This document shows positions 1 to 9,420 of a DNA stretch of 58,498 nucleotides, one piece after another. Position 1 is the stretch's first letter, and the number at the start of each line of letters is the position of its first letter. The stretch covers positions 1 through 58,498 of the forward strand of contig NZ_JAAHGH010000022.1 in assembly GCF_010672525.1 (NCBI RefSeq), read 5' to 3'. The position numbers and the translations under genes are program-made. Under the pieces are notes generated by a model. The model was given only the letters and a program-made list of their open reading frames with translations, was not told where the DNA came from and ran no database searches. Origin of the DNA: Okeania sp. SIO2B3. GTDB taxonomy: Bacteria > Cyanobacteriota > Cyanobacteriia > Cyanobacteriales > Microcoleaceae.

Positions 1-303
1 AGCATTCCTGTGCAAAACCCCCTAACTCTAGTTTTCAAGGTGCAAACGCTACAAGTTAGGTAGCTATAGGTTTTTAGAGCGGTTGAATACCTTTGCGCTT
101 TTATAAGTATAACATAAAGTTGCCCTAAAAGGGCAAGGCTTTAAACCCAATTTTTCGGTAAAAGACTTAAACTTTTGCTTTCTTGGAATAGACTGGCTAT
201 CTAACCATAATTTATCAAAAATATGTCAACTTTATATAAAGCGATCGGCGAAAAAGTAAAAATTGCTGATTGCTTTGTTTTATCTATGAATGTATTAAGT
301 AGG

Positions 304-512
304 TATTTCAACAATTAATAATTAATTATTAATTATTAACAGTTATCTCTCCTTAAAAAGAAGATGATTGATGCGGAGCGTGAAAATTTTTTTTCTCTTG
401 GTCGATTGGATCTGGCGCAGGTTTTCTCGCCATCCCACCCTACGGGAAGCTCCAAAGTTCGGCTGCTTTTCTCCTTTAAAGGAGAGACTTTAAAACTTAA
501 TTATTTGGTAAA
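304..512 (+). repeat. R1 dispersed repeat, long form
   Basis: Begins with heptameric AATTATT repeats, continues with a purine-rich AAGAAGATGATTGA segment and a block reading CGCCATCCCACCCTACGG, and ends AGGAGAGACTTTAAAACTT plus ATTTGGTAA. The same arrangement recurs at 7268-7455 and, inverted, at 32580-32770; shorter forms lacking the middle block are at 16856-16990 and 45772-45904. Confidence 0.7.
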
Positions 513-522
513 ATTATTTGCA

Positions 523-604
523 TAGCAGAATCAAGAAGGAAAAATCTTACATTGTCTGAGTTTTAAGCTTTTTATTTGCCCTAACCTTTCCTTCGACTGA
601 TATA
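523..604 (+). repeat. R4 dispersed repeat
   Basis: The segment from TAGCAG to a TATA end contains TTGTCTGAGTTTTAAGCTTTT and CCTTTCCTTCGACTG. Related copies are at 11542-11650 (inverted), 26984-27084 and 46729-46803. The termini TATAGCAG and CTGCTATA form a short inverted repeat in the better preserved copies, so it is MITE-like. Confidence 0.6.
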
Positions 605-1146
605 TATTTACAACTATTGACAAATCCTTTTTACTAAAGCAATTTAAAAAAAACCAATGTATATGTCTAGAGAGAAATTGAGCATGGAAATAATTAGTAG
701 TTAATAACTGCATTTTTAGAAATACAATATATTGCTGGTTTATGATGTACAGACAATCATAATTTTAATGGAAGAATATTGTTATTCTGCCGTTGGACTT
801 CACTTACTTGAAAAGTTTTGTATTTGATGTTCTGCTCCAAATTAGTTGAAAAAAATGAATAATTAATAATTAATAGATTGAATGTATCAGGAAATATAAA
901 AAAGAAAATGGGTAATAGGGAACGGAGGAGTGTTCTTTTCACAGAACTACTTTCTATCTGTCAACTTAGAATTCTGAATACCGATACACTAATGTGTAAT
1001 TCGGATTTCAATCCTTAGACTCCTTCCTACTTTTATATGAATCTTGAGCCATAATCTTTTAATACTTATTTGATTGGGCAAATAGTCTCTAAAATTTACG
1101 CAGTTCCGACTATAGGAGGCTAACTAATAACTGATAACTGTTAACG

Positions 1147-1167
1147 TTTGCGTAGCATTCCGTAGGA
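1147..1167 (+). repeat. 21-bp small dispersed repeat (SDR)
   Basis: A 21-base unit starting TTTGCG, with core AGCATTCCG and ending AGGA. Close copies are at 8850-8870 (minus), 14998-15018, 20395-20415, 54315-54335 (minus) and 54429-54449. Looser versions are at 8936-8956 and 41839-41859. Confidence 0.8.
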
Positions 1168-1682
1168 AAGTTCCTCCGGAGGAGGCTAACTGAAATGACC
1201 TTCCCTTAAAAACTATAGGATCGAATAAAATGATTTTTTTCTGTTTTTCCTTGATGCGTAGAAGCTTTAAGTCTTAATTATTGGATAATTTTTTTCTTCT
1301 AGCAAAAATTCGCGTATTATCTCCTTCTATTTCCTATTACCTCAAACATCTAATTTTCTATTCATATATCAAATGTAAATACTATTTTAGGCGAAAAATA
1401 TGATATGCTGATCTAAAAATATAATAAACCATACTGGAAAATAGCAATTATACCAACTAACTAACTCTCATACCAAGAATTCTATCTTCTTAAAAATTAT
1501 AGATGTAATTCACTTGAGAATTAAGTTGAATCAAGTGAACAATTCTCCACAAATTTATATATTTATAGATTTAAAATATTTTGCTTTGCCAAACCTCAAA
1601 TATTTTTTGCTACATTAAATAGCCATCAACCCCAAGGCTTCCTCTTCAAAACCAACAAAATAAAAGTCTAAGAACCGAAGCC

Positions 1683-4600
1683 ATGCGTCGAAAATCCATT
1701 TTAGGGATTATTTTATTCTTCCTAACCCTAGCATTAACTATTTTACATGGGTCACTAATAGATAAATATATACAAAATAATCAATTATCAAATCAGATAA
1801 AAGAAGGTACAATACAGCAAATTTATAATTTAGACTTAGAAAATTCTTGCTTTGATATATCCCCAGAATTTCAGTTTATAGAACCCCAAAATTTCCATAA
1901 TACTCAAACTGTTATTCCTAGAAAAAATCAACCCAGACTGAAAAGTATATCAACTTCCCCACCTCAACCTACCTACGAAGCTATTGATATTTTGTGGATA
2001 TTACTTTGTTCTGGGTTAGTATTTATCATGCAGCCTGGATTTATGTGTTTAGAGTCAGGACTCACCAGGTCAAAAAATAGCATTAACGTTGCAATTAAAA
2101 ATTTAACTGATTTTGGTATTTCAGTTACCTGTTTTTGGAGTTTTGGATTTGCCTTTATGTTTGGGGCTTCATCTTCTGGAATAATTGGCCATAGTAAATT
2201 TTTCCTGGCAACCGATCTACAAGCTTTTGACGCGGCCTTCTTTTTATTTCAATTAATGTTCTGTGGTACAGCTACGACTATCGTTTCTGGTGCAGTAGCT
2301 GAACGGATGAAGTATTCCTCCTATCTATTTGTTGCCTCCCTAGTTTCAGGTTTAGTCTATCCCATATTTGGTCATTGGGTTTGGAATGGAGCTGATATTG
2401 GTATATTAACAGGTTGGCTTGGACATAATGGTTTTGTTGACTTTGCAGGTTCGAGTGTTGTCCATAGTATTGGTGGGTGGGTATCTCTGGCAACTTTATT
2501 AGTTATTGGTCCTCGAACAGGTAGATTTCCTCCTGGTCGTCCACCAGAAAAAATTCATGGTTCTAATTTACCCCTATCGGTTTTGGGGGCAATGCTGATT
2601 TGGTTTGGTTGGTTTGGGTTTAATGGTGGAAGTACCTTGGCATTAAACGAACAAGTAGCAGGAATTATTGTCAATACAATTCTTGCTAGTGCAGCAGGAA
2701 TGATTATTACTCTTGGTATTACTTGGTATATCAGAGGAATACCCAGTGTTGAGGGACTAATTAATGGTACTCTTTCTGGTTTAGTTGGCATTACAGCAGC
2801 TTGTCATGCTGTTACGGCTTTTTCTGCTATTTTGATTGGTATTATTTCTGCCATAGTCACTATGTTGGTAGAGCAAGCTTTAGAAAAAATTCGAGTTGAT
2901 GATGCTGTTGGAGCTATTCCAGTTCACCTTGGTGCAGGTATTTGGGGAACTTTAGCAGTAGCTTTTTTTGGGAAGGCAGAGGTTTTAGATACTGGTCTTA
3001 GTTTTAGCCAACAATTGACAGTTCAGCTATTAGGAATTTTGGCAGCTTTTTTATTAGGATTTTGTTTGGTATATCCAATTTTATTTATTACAAATAAACT
3101 TTATTTATTCCGAGTTTCAGAAGCGGATGAAAATATCGGTTTAAATGTTTCGGAGCATCAAGCGAAAACAGAAATATTAGACTTATTTAGAGTAATGGAT
3201 TCTCAAGCTCGTACACAAGATTTAAGTTTGCGAGTACCTGTAGAACCTTTTACAGAAGTAGGTCAAATTGCCGAGCGCTACAATCAGGTAATGAATGCTT
3301 TGGAGGAAGTTACTGCGAGAAATGATGCCATTATTAAAGTGGCGACAGATGCAATTATTACTTTTACTAAACCAGAGCTAGAAATTATTAGTATAAATCC
3401 TAGTGGTGAGAAAATTTTTGCCTACAAAAATCAAGATTTAGTAGGGAAGTCTATTTATCAAATATTTGACTTTACTATTAATCCATTAACTTTGGAAAAA
3501 ATGGATGCCGATTATTTATTAATGGCACCAGAAGAATTAATAGAAGAATCATTAAAACTATGGGTTAATCCCAACTTTATTGCCTATTCTACTCAGGAAT
3601 TTATAGATTATTGTTATGTATTTGATTTACAAGATATTCAACCGGAAAATTGGCAATTTCCCTTTCCTAGCTTTTTGCATTTACTAGAGGAGAATTTAGT
3701 AGATAGTCAAACAGAGTCGGAGACACAAAAAAAAATTAATAAGCAAATTAAATATATAGAATTAATGATATCTAAAATTGCTTATAGTGGAAACCTTTAC
3801 GAATTAGTTGGTATTCGTGCAGATGGTTCCTTATTTCCGATGGAAATTGCAGTTAGAGAAGCAAAATTTAATCAAAAAACTTTTTACACAGGAACTTTTA
3901 GAGATATTACAGATAGAAAGGAATCAGAAATAAAGCTCAAGGAAAATGAGCAAAGATTTCGGAGTTTATCGAGAGCTACCTTTGAAGGAATTATTATCCA
4001 TGAACAAGAAAAAATTATGGATACAAATATTGCTGCTGCCAATATGTTTGGATATGAATTATCAGAAATGGTGGGTATGAGTGGATGGGAATTAATTGTT
4101 CCAGAATACCACGACTTAATAGTTGAAAAAATGACTTCTGGCTCAGAAAAAGCCTATGAAGTAATTGGGGTTAGAAAAGATGGTTCAACTTTTCCTTTAG
4201 AAGTTGAGTCTAAGGTTTTTTTATACAGAGGTAATCAAAATGGAGTGGCAGCTTTAAGAGATATTACTGAGCGAAAATTAGCAGAGGCGGCATTACGAGA
4301 AAGTGAGGAAAGATTTAGAGCAGTAATGGAACAAGCAGCAGATGCTTTTATTATTCACGATTTAGAAGGAAAAATTATTGATGTAAATCAAAGTACCTGT
4401 AAAAGTTTGGGATATTCTCGTCAAGAACTATTGAATTTATATGTAGAAGATATTGAAGAAAATTTTGTCTATCAAGGGTTTCCTAAAAAATGGAAAAATT
4501 TGATTCTTGGCAGACCAATGACTATAGAGGGAATTCATCGTCGCAAAAATCGTACAACTTTTCCAGTAGAGATACGTTTAGGTTTATTAAAAGCAGGCAA

Positions 4601-5309
4601 TGGCAAATTAATCTTGGCTCTTTGTCGTGATATAACTGAACGTAAAAAAGCAGAAACAGCTTTGCTCCTAGAACGAGAAAAGTCAGAAAAATTGTTGTTA
4701 AATATTTTGCCGAAACCTATTGCTGATAGATTAAAAGAAGGTGATAGTACAATTGCAGAAGGATTTGCAGAAGTTACAGTTTTATTTGCAGATTTAGTAG
4801 GGTTTACTGAGTTAGCAGGTCGTGCAACTCCTCAAAGATTAGTTTATTGGTTAAATGAGATTTTTTCCAGGTTTGATTTACTAGCAGAAAAATATGGTTT
4901 GGAGAAAATTAAAACTATTGGAGATGCTTATATGGTTGTGGGTGGGTTGCCAGACCCAATGGAAAATCATGCTGAGGCGATCGCTCTAATGGCTATAGAT
5001 ATGTTGCAGGAAGTAGCCCATTTTGCTGATCAACAGGAACAAAACTTTAATATTCGTATTGGTATAAATACTGGCCCAGTCGTCGCTGGTGTTATTGGAC
5101 GTAAAAAATTTATATACGATTTATGGGGTGATACTGTGAATATTGCTAGTCGTATGGAGTCTCATGGTATACCAGGTGTTATCCAAGTGACAGAAGATAC
5201 CTATCAGATTTTACAGCACAAATTTTTATTTGCGGAGCGGGGATTGATTGATATTAAAGGCAAAGGTTACATGAAGGCTTATATTTTGCGGGAGAAAAAA
5301 AAGTTATAG
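1683..5309 (+). CDS. Ammonium transporter-PAS-adenylate cyclase fusion protein
   Basis: Probable membrane ammonium sensor that makes cAMP. Residues 5-27 form an extra N-terminal hydrophobic helix, followed by a ~70-residue loop. Residues ~97-475 are a complete Amt domain with both twin-histidine pore residues (His261 in VVHSIGG, His415 in VHLGAGIWG) and the GAVAERM motif. A conserved Amt tail (GLNVSEH) leads into a HAMP-like segment (~497-545) and then three PAS domains (~545-745 with a long insert, ~753-865, ~872-990). The C-terminus (~1003-1206) is a class III nucleotide cyclase with metal aspartates 1037 and 1081, purine-specifying Lys1077 and Asp1146 (adenylate rather than guanylate type), and transition-state Asn1153 and Arg1157. 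Every key residue I can identify is present, so both halves look functional. Amt proteins end in the cytoplasm, which places the PAS and cyclase parts there. It stands alone with no glnB beside it. Coupling of ammonium to cAMP is inferred. Confidence 0.93.
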   Translation: MRRKSILGIILFFLTLALTILHGSLIDKYIQNNQLSNQIKEGTIQQIYNLDLENSCFDISPEFQFIEPQNFHNTQTVIPRKNQPRLKSISTSPPQPTYEAIDILWILLCSGLVFIMQPGFMCLESGLTRSKNSINVAIKNLTDFGISVTCFWSFGFAFMFGASSSGIIGHSKFFLATDLQAFDAAFFLFQLMFCGTATTIVSGAVAERMKYSSYLFVASLVSGLVYPIFGHWVWNGADIGILTGWLGHNGFVDFAGSSVVHSIGGWVSLATLLVIGPRTGRFPPGRPPEKIHGSNLPLSVLGAMLIWFGWFGFNGGSTLALNEQVAGIIVNTILASAAGMIITLGITWYIRGIPSVEGLINGTLSGLVGITAACHAVTAFSAILIGIISAIVTMLVEQALEKIRVDDAVGAIPVHLGAGIWGTLAVAFFGKAEVLDTGLSFSQQLTVQLLGILAAFLLGFCLVYPILFITNKLYLFRVSEADENIGLNVSEHQAKTEILDLFRVMDSQARTQDLSLRVPVEPFTEVGQIAERYNQVMNALEEVTARNDAIIKVATDAIITFTKPELEIISINPSGEKIFAYKNQDLVGKSIYQIFDFTINPLTLEKMDADYLLMAPEELIEESLKLWVNPNFIAYSTQEFIDYCYVFDLQDIQPENWQFPFPSFLHLLEENLVDSQTESETQKKINKQIKYIELMISKIAYSGNLYELVGIRADGSLFPMEIAVREAKFNQKTFYTGTFRDITDRKESEIKLKENEQRFRSLSRATFEGIIIHEQEKIMDTNIAAANMFGYELSEMVGMSGWELIVPEYHDLIVEKMTSGSEKAYEVIGVRKDGSTFPLEVESKVFLYRGNQNGVAALRDITERKLAEAALRESEERFRAVMEQAADAFIIHDLEGKIIDVNQSTCKSLGYSRQELLNLYVEDIEENFVYQGFPKKWKNLILGRPMTIEGIHRRKNRTTFPVEIRLGLLKAGNGKLILALCRDITERKKAETALLLEREKSEKLLLNILPKPIADRLKEGDSTIAEGFAEVTVLFADLVGFTELAGRATPQRLVYWLNEIFSRFDLLAEKYGLEKIKTIGDAYMVVGGLPDPMENHAEAIALMAIDMLQEVAHFADQQEQNFNIRIGINTGPVVAGVIGRKKFIYDLWGDTVNIASRMESHGIPGVIQVTEDTYQILQHKFLFAERGLIDIKGKGYMKAYILREKKKL

Positions 5310-6026
5310 CAAGGAAAGAGTTGCTTAGGACAGAGATTGATAATGAACCTGAGACGCCAGAAATGCTTTTTCCACTGTTCCCTGTTCCCTCCTTTATAGA
5401 ACCCCTAAGTGTATCTTTAAATTTTCTCTTTTTTGTCAGTCAGGCGATCGCCAATCATCCAAAAGTAGTTTCACCCCTCAAAATTAGACAAGAAGGGAAA
5501 ACTATAGATTTAACTTATCACCTCAGTAATTAAAATTATTTATTTTAATCAAACAAGTTCCGATTTTCCCCAAATTATTACAAAATATTTCACGCACTTG
5601 CGTTATTTCAGGCATTTGGTATCATAGTTTGTACATAAAGTATTGTGCCAATATTGTATTTAAAAGTAAAAGATTCTGGATTGAATCAAGCTACAAGCAA
5701 GTATTTACGTTAATATCATCCAGAATATTTACATTTTTGGCATTGGTGAATAATCTCAAAACGATAAATTTTAGACAAGCAGAAATGCTTAAAGTTTTTA
5801 TGGCTATTGACAGAGAACAAGTTAATAGAGTAATAAGTTGCGACAGGCTTTTATAGTCCTAAGTTCATAATTTTTCAGTTTCCAGCAACCCTTATAGTTG
5901 TTAGGCTGGGTGAAAACGGCTTTCTGTCAGCCTTTGTATTTCAAGAAAAGAACCCATTTGGGTTCTATAATAAAAAATTGTCAGTCATTGTAAAAATTTC
6001 TGATTTGTGTGTTATATTAAAATTAT
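5310..6026. other. Gene-free stretch between the Amt-cyclase gene and tRNA-Leu
   Basis: Two short plus-strand ORFs (5321-5533, 5629-5856) have no recognisable domain or ribosome binding site and I do not call them. The stretch contains a HIP1 octamer near 5444 and a small perfect hairpin at 5949-5966. Confidence 0.5.
5949..5966. terminator. Possible weak terminator hairpin
   Basis: A 7-bp perfect stem AGAACCC/GGGTTCT closes on an ATTT loop. On the minus strand it is followed by a short T-rich run; on the plus strand it is not. Similar AACC/GGTT hairpins occur downstream of infB, so it may be a dispersed motif rather than a dedicated terminator. Confidence 0.35.
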
Positions 6027-6108
6027 GCGGATGTGGCGGAATTGGTAGACGCGCTAGATTTAGGTTCTAGTTTCTTCGGAAGTGGGGGTTCAAGTCCCTT
6101 CATCCGCA
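6027..6108 (+). tRNA. tRNA-Leu (anticodon UAG)
   Basis: An 82-nt class II tRNA. The acceptor arms GCGGATG and CATCCGC pair, followed by the discriminator A; CCA is not encoded. The D-arm contains GGTAGACGCG. The anticodon stem CTAGA/TCTAG holds the loop TTTAGGT, giving anticodon TAG, which reads CUA leucine codons. A long variable arm, as expected for leucine, precedes the T-arm GGGGGTTCAAGTCCC. No neighbouring RNA genes are seen. Confidence 0.97.
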
Positions 6109-6273
6109 TTTAATTTAAGAAGTAAGAAGGAAAAAGGCAGAAGGCTGAAAAGTCTGAAAAAAAACTTAGATTTCCTCATGTTTAATCTAAGTTGAGAAAA
6201 ACGAAGCTGCTAATTAATTATAGAAAATTCAGGTACAGAAATAACTCTACGTCACTTTCTAGAAATATCAGAC

Positions 6274-6954
6274 TTAAGACACAGTTAAAGGCATTCCATT
6301 ATCACTAGATTTGAGCTTCAACAAAAAAGGAACAGCTTTCTTTACCCAAGAATGCACAGGAGTACAGGACTTTGCTGCCTCCCCAAAACAAATGTCTAAC
6401 ATCTCAGTATGAATAACTCCAGGGTTCAAAGGAATAGCGGCCATTCCTGACGGTAACTCTTGGGCTAAAGTACGGGTCAAACCCTCAATTGCCCATTTTG
6501 AAGCACAATAAGGTCCCATTTGTGGAGAACTAGAACGTCCCCACCCAGAACTAAAATTAACAATTATTCCACTCTTTCTAGAAATCATAGCAGGGAGAAA
6601 ATGACGCATCACATTTGCCACACCCTTAATATTAATATCAATTAATTGTGAAAATTCCTCACTATCAACTTCCCAAACAGACCCTGGTTGATTAATTATA
6701 GCGGCATTATTTATTAATAAATCTGGCGGTGAATAATTACCTAATGTTTTAGCTGTCCACTCTCGCACAGATTTTTCATCTGCTACATTCACACAAGTAA
6801 ACTGATGTGGATTACCATATTTAGTAGTTAATGTTTCAACAGCAGATGCAGAACGAGCACAACCGATAATAGTATGGCCTAACCTAATAAATTCATCAGT
6901 CATAGCTTTACCTAAACCACGGCTAATCCCTGTAATAACAATGACCTTTTTCAT
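6274..6954 (-). CDS. Short-chain dehydrogenase/reductase (SDR family)
   Basis: A 226-residue classical SDR oxidoreductase, cytoplasmic, NAD(P)H-dependent. The Rossmann glycine motif TGISRGLG is at residues 8-15, the structural NNA motif at 82-84, and the catalytic Ser135/136, Tyr149 and Lys153 (PYCASK) are all present. The Arg directly after the first glycine-motif residues and Arg34 suggest NADP preference, which is an inference. The C-terminus is short for the family but covers the substrate loop. It converges on tRNA-Leu and has no operon partner, so the substrate cannot be deduced from context. Confidence 0.88.
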   Translation of the reverse strand: MKKVIVITGISRGLGKAMTDEFIRLGHTIIGCARSASAVETLTTKYGNPHQFTCVNVADEKSVREWTAKTLGNYSPPDLLINNAAIINQPGSVWEVDSEEFSQLIDINIKGVANVMRHFLPAMISRKSGIIVNFSSGWGRSSSPQMGPYCASKWAIEGLTRTLAQELPSGMAAIPLNPGVIHTEMLDICFGEAAKSCTPVHSWVKKAVPFLLKLKSSDNGMPLTVS

Positions 6955-7082
6955 CAGTTATATATATTTTTTACTTAACTATTATTATAATTAAAATCTG
7001 TTCTAATTTAAGAAGGAAGAAGTAAGAAGGAAGAAGGAAAAAGTGGATAGGGACTCAAACCTCAACCAATTGTCAAAACCGT

Positions 7083-7455
7083 GTAGACGGCGGTTCAACA
7101 ATTAATTATTAATTATTAATTATTAATTATTAATTATTACCGAAAAATTGTGGTTTAAAGCCTCCCCTTTTAAGGGGATAATAAAGAAAAATTTTCATCT
7201 CTTTGTCAATCCTCTTCTTTCAAGGAGAGGTAATTATTCATTATTCATTATTCATTATTCATTGTTGAACTCTCTTTGGAAAGAAGAGAATTGATTAAAA
7301 GGAATTTTTTTTCTTCTCTTGGTTGATTGGATATGGCGAGGAGACTTCGCCATCCCACCCTACGGAAAGCTGCGCTTTTCATGTCGCGTAGCGAAACGAC
7401 CGCTTTTTTATCTTTTAAAGGAGAGGCTTTAAACCTTAATTATTTGGTAATTAAA
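7083..7455. repeat. R1 repeat cluster with heptamer tracts
   Basis: Five or more tandem AATTATT heptamers run into an inverted R1 end (ACCGAAAAATTG, then GTTTAAAGCC). This is followed by ATTCATT heptamers and a direct long-form R1 containing CGCCATCCCACCCTACGG and ending TTTAAACCTTAATT plus ATTTGGTAA. The arrangement matches 304-512. Confidence 0.7.
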
Positions 7456-7664
7456 CCCAAAACCAAAAGATAACAATAATAAAACCCGATCTTCATTAAT
7501 GGATAATGGATAATGGATAATTACCTCTGGTTAAAACCGTTACGGAATTGAATATAAGGAATATTCTCTTTTTTTTCCCCTTAAAAGGGGAGGCTTTAGA
7601 GCTAATTTATAAAGTAAATATTAATGAGGATAAATGCTTTACAGTGTCATTTCAGTTATCAGTT

Positions 7665-7689
7665 AGCCTCCTACGGAGGAGCTACGCTA
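7665..7689 (+). repeat. Palindromic small dispersed repeat
   Basis: The core CTCCTACGGAGGAG is followed by CTACGCTAA. A near copy (core CTCCTCCGGAGGAG, then CTACGCTA) is at 56016-56041, and a partial one (CCTCCGGAGGAGG) is near 1173-1186. It behaves as a second short dispersed repeat family. Confidence 0.6.
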
Positions 7690-7926
7690 ACAGTTATCAG
7701 TGAACCTCCTACTTTAGTCGGAGGCTTGAAATACTGAGTTAAATATTTTTTCATCCCCTTAAAAGGGGAGGCTTTAAACCACAATTTTTCGGTAAGGTTT
7801 CGACACTATCTAAGCCCCCAGGGCATAATTTTCGACAAACCCATGCTATAAATCAGTTTCAACTCAGTTTACAAATCAGCTCTTAAACCAGAATTATTTA
7901 ATTATTAATTATTCGGTAATTTAATA

Positions 7927-8841
7927 ATGTTAGCCATTGACAAACAACAATTAGCAGCTTGGGTAGAAACAGCATTAACTCAAACAAAACTAGGTTATTT
8001 ACCTACTTATATTCCTTCACTTGCTGAAGCTAACCCTAATAATTTTGCCATAGTTTTACAAAGTATTGAAAATCAGATTATCTCATTAGGCAATGTAGAA
8101 ATAAATTTGTCTCTAATGAGTGCAATTAAACCTTTTTTGCTGTTGTATTTATTATGTGAATTTGGCAGTAATTTTGTCTTTAAAAGAGTAGGAATAGAAT
8201 CTTCAGAAAAGCCTTTCAATTCTTTAGAACAACTAGAAATTGATGGTGGATGGCCAAGAAATCCAATGATTAATAGTGGAGCGATCGCTTTATCATCGTT
8301 ACTACCAGGAAATACTTCTGAAGAGCGCTGTGAAAATTTTTGTTCTTGGCTAAACGAGTATGGAAAATGTCAATTATTTTTAGATACAAATATATTAGCT
8401 TCTGTTAGGTCTTTACCTAATCAGAATAATCAAGCTATAGCTGAAAAATTGGTAGAAGCGGGTTATATTCAAGACTCGAAAATTGCTCTAGATACTTATA
8501 ATCAAATCTGTTGTTTATCTGGCACAACCTTTGATTTAGCTAATCTAGGAATGTTGTTAGTAAAATATCCTAATTCTGAATGGAAAAAACACTGTTGTAC
8601 AGTTAAAGCACTAATGACTACTTGTGGTTTGTATGAAGCATCAAGTTGTTATGCTGTAAAAATAGGAATTCCAATTAAGTCTAGTGTAAGTGGAATTGTT
8701 TTGGGAGTAGTTCCTAGTACAGGAATAATTGTTTGTTATAGTCCTCCTCTAGATAAACAAGGAAATTCTGTAGTAGGTTTATTTCTCTTAGAACTAATTT
8801 CTCAAAATTTAAATTTAAGTGTCTTTTGCTCAAAAAAATAG
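7927..8841 (+). CDS. glsA: Glutaminase (glutamine to glutamate + ammonium)
   Basis: A 304-residue member of the serine-dependent beta-lactamase-like glutaminase family, hydrolysing L-glutamine to glutamate and ammonia in the cytoplasm. The catalytic Ser-x-x-Lys is Ser65-Ala-Ile-Lys68. Family signatures follow: PFNSLEQLE, RNPMINSGAI, the tyrosine-containing segment DTYNQICCLSG, MTTCGLYEAS, and SPPLDKQGNSVVG near the end. The length is normal. The region just upstream of the ATG is an R1 repeat end and I see no good Shine-Dalgarno sequence. It is transcribed alone. It lies 2.6 kb from the Amt-cyclase gene, with tRNA-Leu and the SDR gene between; a functional link to nitrogen sensing would be speculative. 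Confidence 0.92.
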   Translation: MLAIDKQQLAAWVETALTQTKLGYLPTYIPSLAEANPNNFAIVLQSIENQIISLGNVEINLSLMSAIKPFLLLYLLCEFGSNFVFKRVGIESSEKPFNSLEQLEIDGGWPRNPMINSGAIALSSLLPGNTSEERCENFCSWLNEYGKCQLFLDTNILASVRSLPNQNNQAIAEKLVEAGYIQDSKIALDTYNQICCLSGTTFDLANLGMLLVKYPNSEWKKHCCTVKALMTTCGLYEASSCYAVKIGIPIKSSVSGIVLGVVPSTGIIVCYSPPLDKQGNSVVGLFLLELISQNLNLSVFCSKK

Positions 8842-8848
8842 TAAGCAT

Positions 8849-9060
8849 TTCCTGCGGAATGCTGCGCAAACAGCAGTCAATTATTAGCTATCAGCTATAA
8901 ACTTATTATCTTAGAAAGAGAAATTCAAAATTATGTTTGTGCAGCATTCCGCAGAAAAGAAAAAGGTCACTAGCTAACCTTAATAGTCCTGTACGTTCAT
9001 GCATCTGTTTGCGTCGCATGACAAACGGAAATGCTGAATACTTATAGCTGAATTTATAGC
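8849..9060 (+). repeat. R6 dispersed repeat
   Basis: Shares a long common order of motifs with 14786-15020 (inverted) and 41768-41960: the SDR, CAGCAGTCA, TTAGCTATCAGCT, GAATTCAAAAT, a second SDR-like piece, AAAGAAAAAGG, AGCTAACCTTA, and a terminal GGAAATGCTGAAT. Copies differ in which SDR-like piece they carry. Confidence 0.65.
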
Positions 9061-9175
9061 AATGCACTCTGGCATATTTACACATTATTTTTTGTATATC
9101 TTTTCGCTTACTGCACTTAATAGCTCTAAGTTGTAAATACCTGAGCGCGCATTGCTATACAAAAAATAAGGTCTT

Positions 9176-9420
9176 ATACCAATTTGATAAATGTTTGCTA
9201 CATTTTCGCATTGCGGGGGACCCACCCCTAACCCCTCCCAGGAGGGGAAATAGGGGAGTGAGTAGGAACGTTGCATGCAACGTCCGTACAGGGAGAAGTA
9301 AAAATAAGCATAATTAACAATAACTAGCTAACAATTATCAAAAAAGTTATTTAGTCTGTGTTAATTACTTAATAATTGAAGTACAACTTAAGTATAGTAT
9401 TCTTTTTTTGAATTGCTATT
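9176..9420 (+). repeat. R3 dispersed repeat
   Basis: Starts ATACCAATTTG and ends near AATTGCTATT. It contains TTTGCTACATTTTC, the GC-rich module ACCCACCCCTAACCCCTCC and later AATTAACAATAACT, CTTAATAATTGAAGT and AAGTATAGTATT. The same order is found at 26540-26805 and, inverted, at 12211-12465. The ends are imperfect inverted repeats, so it is MITE-like. Confidence 0.65.
9268..9283. repeat. Perfect 16-bp palindrome
   Basis: ACGTTGCATGCAACGT, followed by CCGTAC. It resembles half of the longer palindrome at 53119-53146 and may be a variant of that short repeat. Confidence 0.5.

Larger units (their letters stand above)
1..1682. other. Gene-free stretch with dispersed repeats
   Basis: I see no convincing gene here; the short ORFs on the minus strand have no recognisable product. 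The stretch holds an R1 end module at 119-166 (a GCCC/GGGC hairpin followed by AGGCTTTAAACC and ending TTCGGTAA), a long R1 copy at 304-512, an R4 copy at 523-604 and one copy of the 21-bp SDR at 1147-1167. The last ~300 bases are very AT-rich and must contain the promoter of the Amt-cyclase gene, but I cannot point to a clear sigma-70 box. Confidence 0.6.
6955..7926. other. Repeat-filled stretch upstream of glutaminase
   Basis: No gene seen. The stretch is almost entirely dispersed repeats: GAAGAAGGAAG tracts near 7015, AATTATT heptamers at 7083-7140, inverted and direct R1 copies (7138-7185, 7268-7455, 7562-7610, 7751-7797), ATTCATT heptamers at 7230-7265, GGATAAT heptamers near 7500 and a palindromic CTCCTACGGAGGAG repeat at 7665-7689. 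AT-rich heptamers and a TTCGGTAA end lie immediately before the glutaminase start codon. Confidence 0.75.

Noticed and set aside
5629-5856. 75-residue ORF upstream of tRNA-Leu
   Set aside because: No ribosome binding site, no domain, composition like the surrounding AT-rich DNA.
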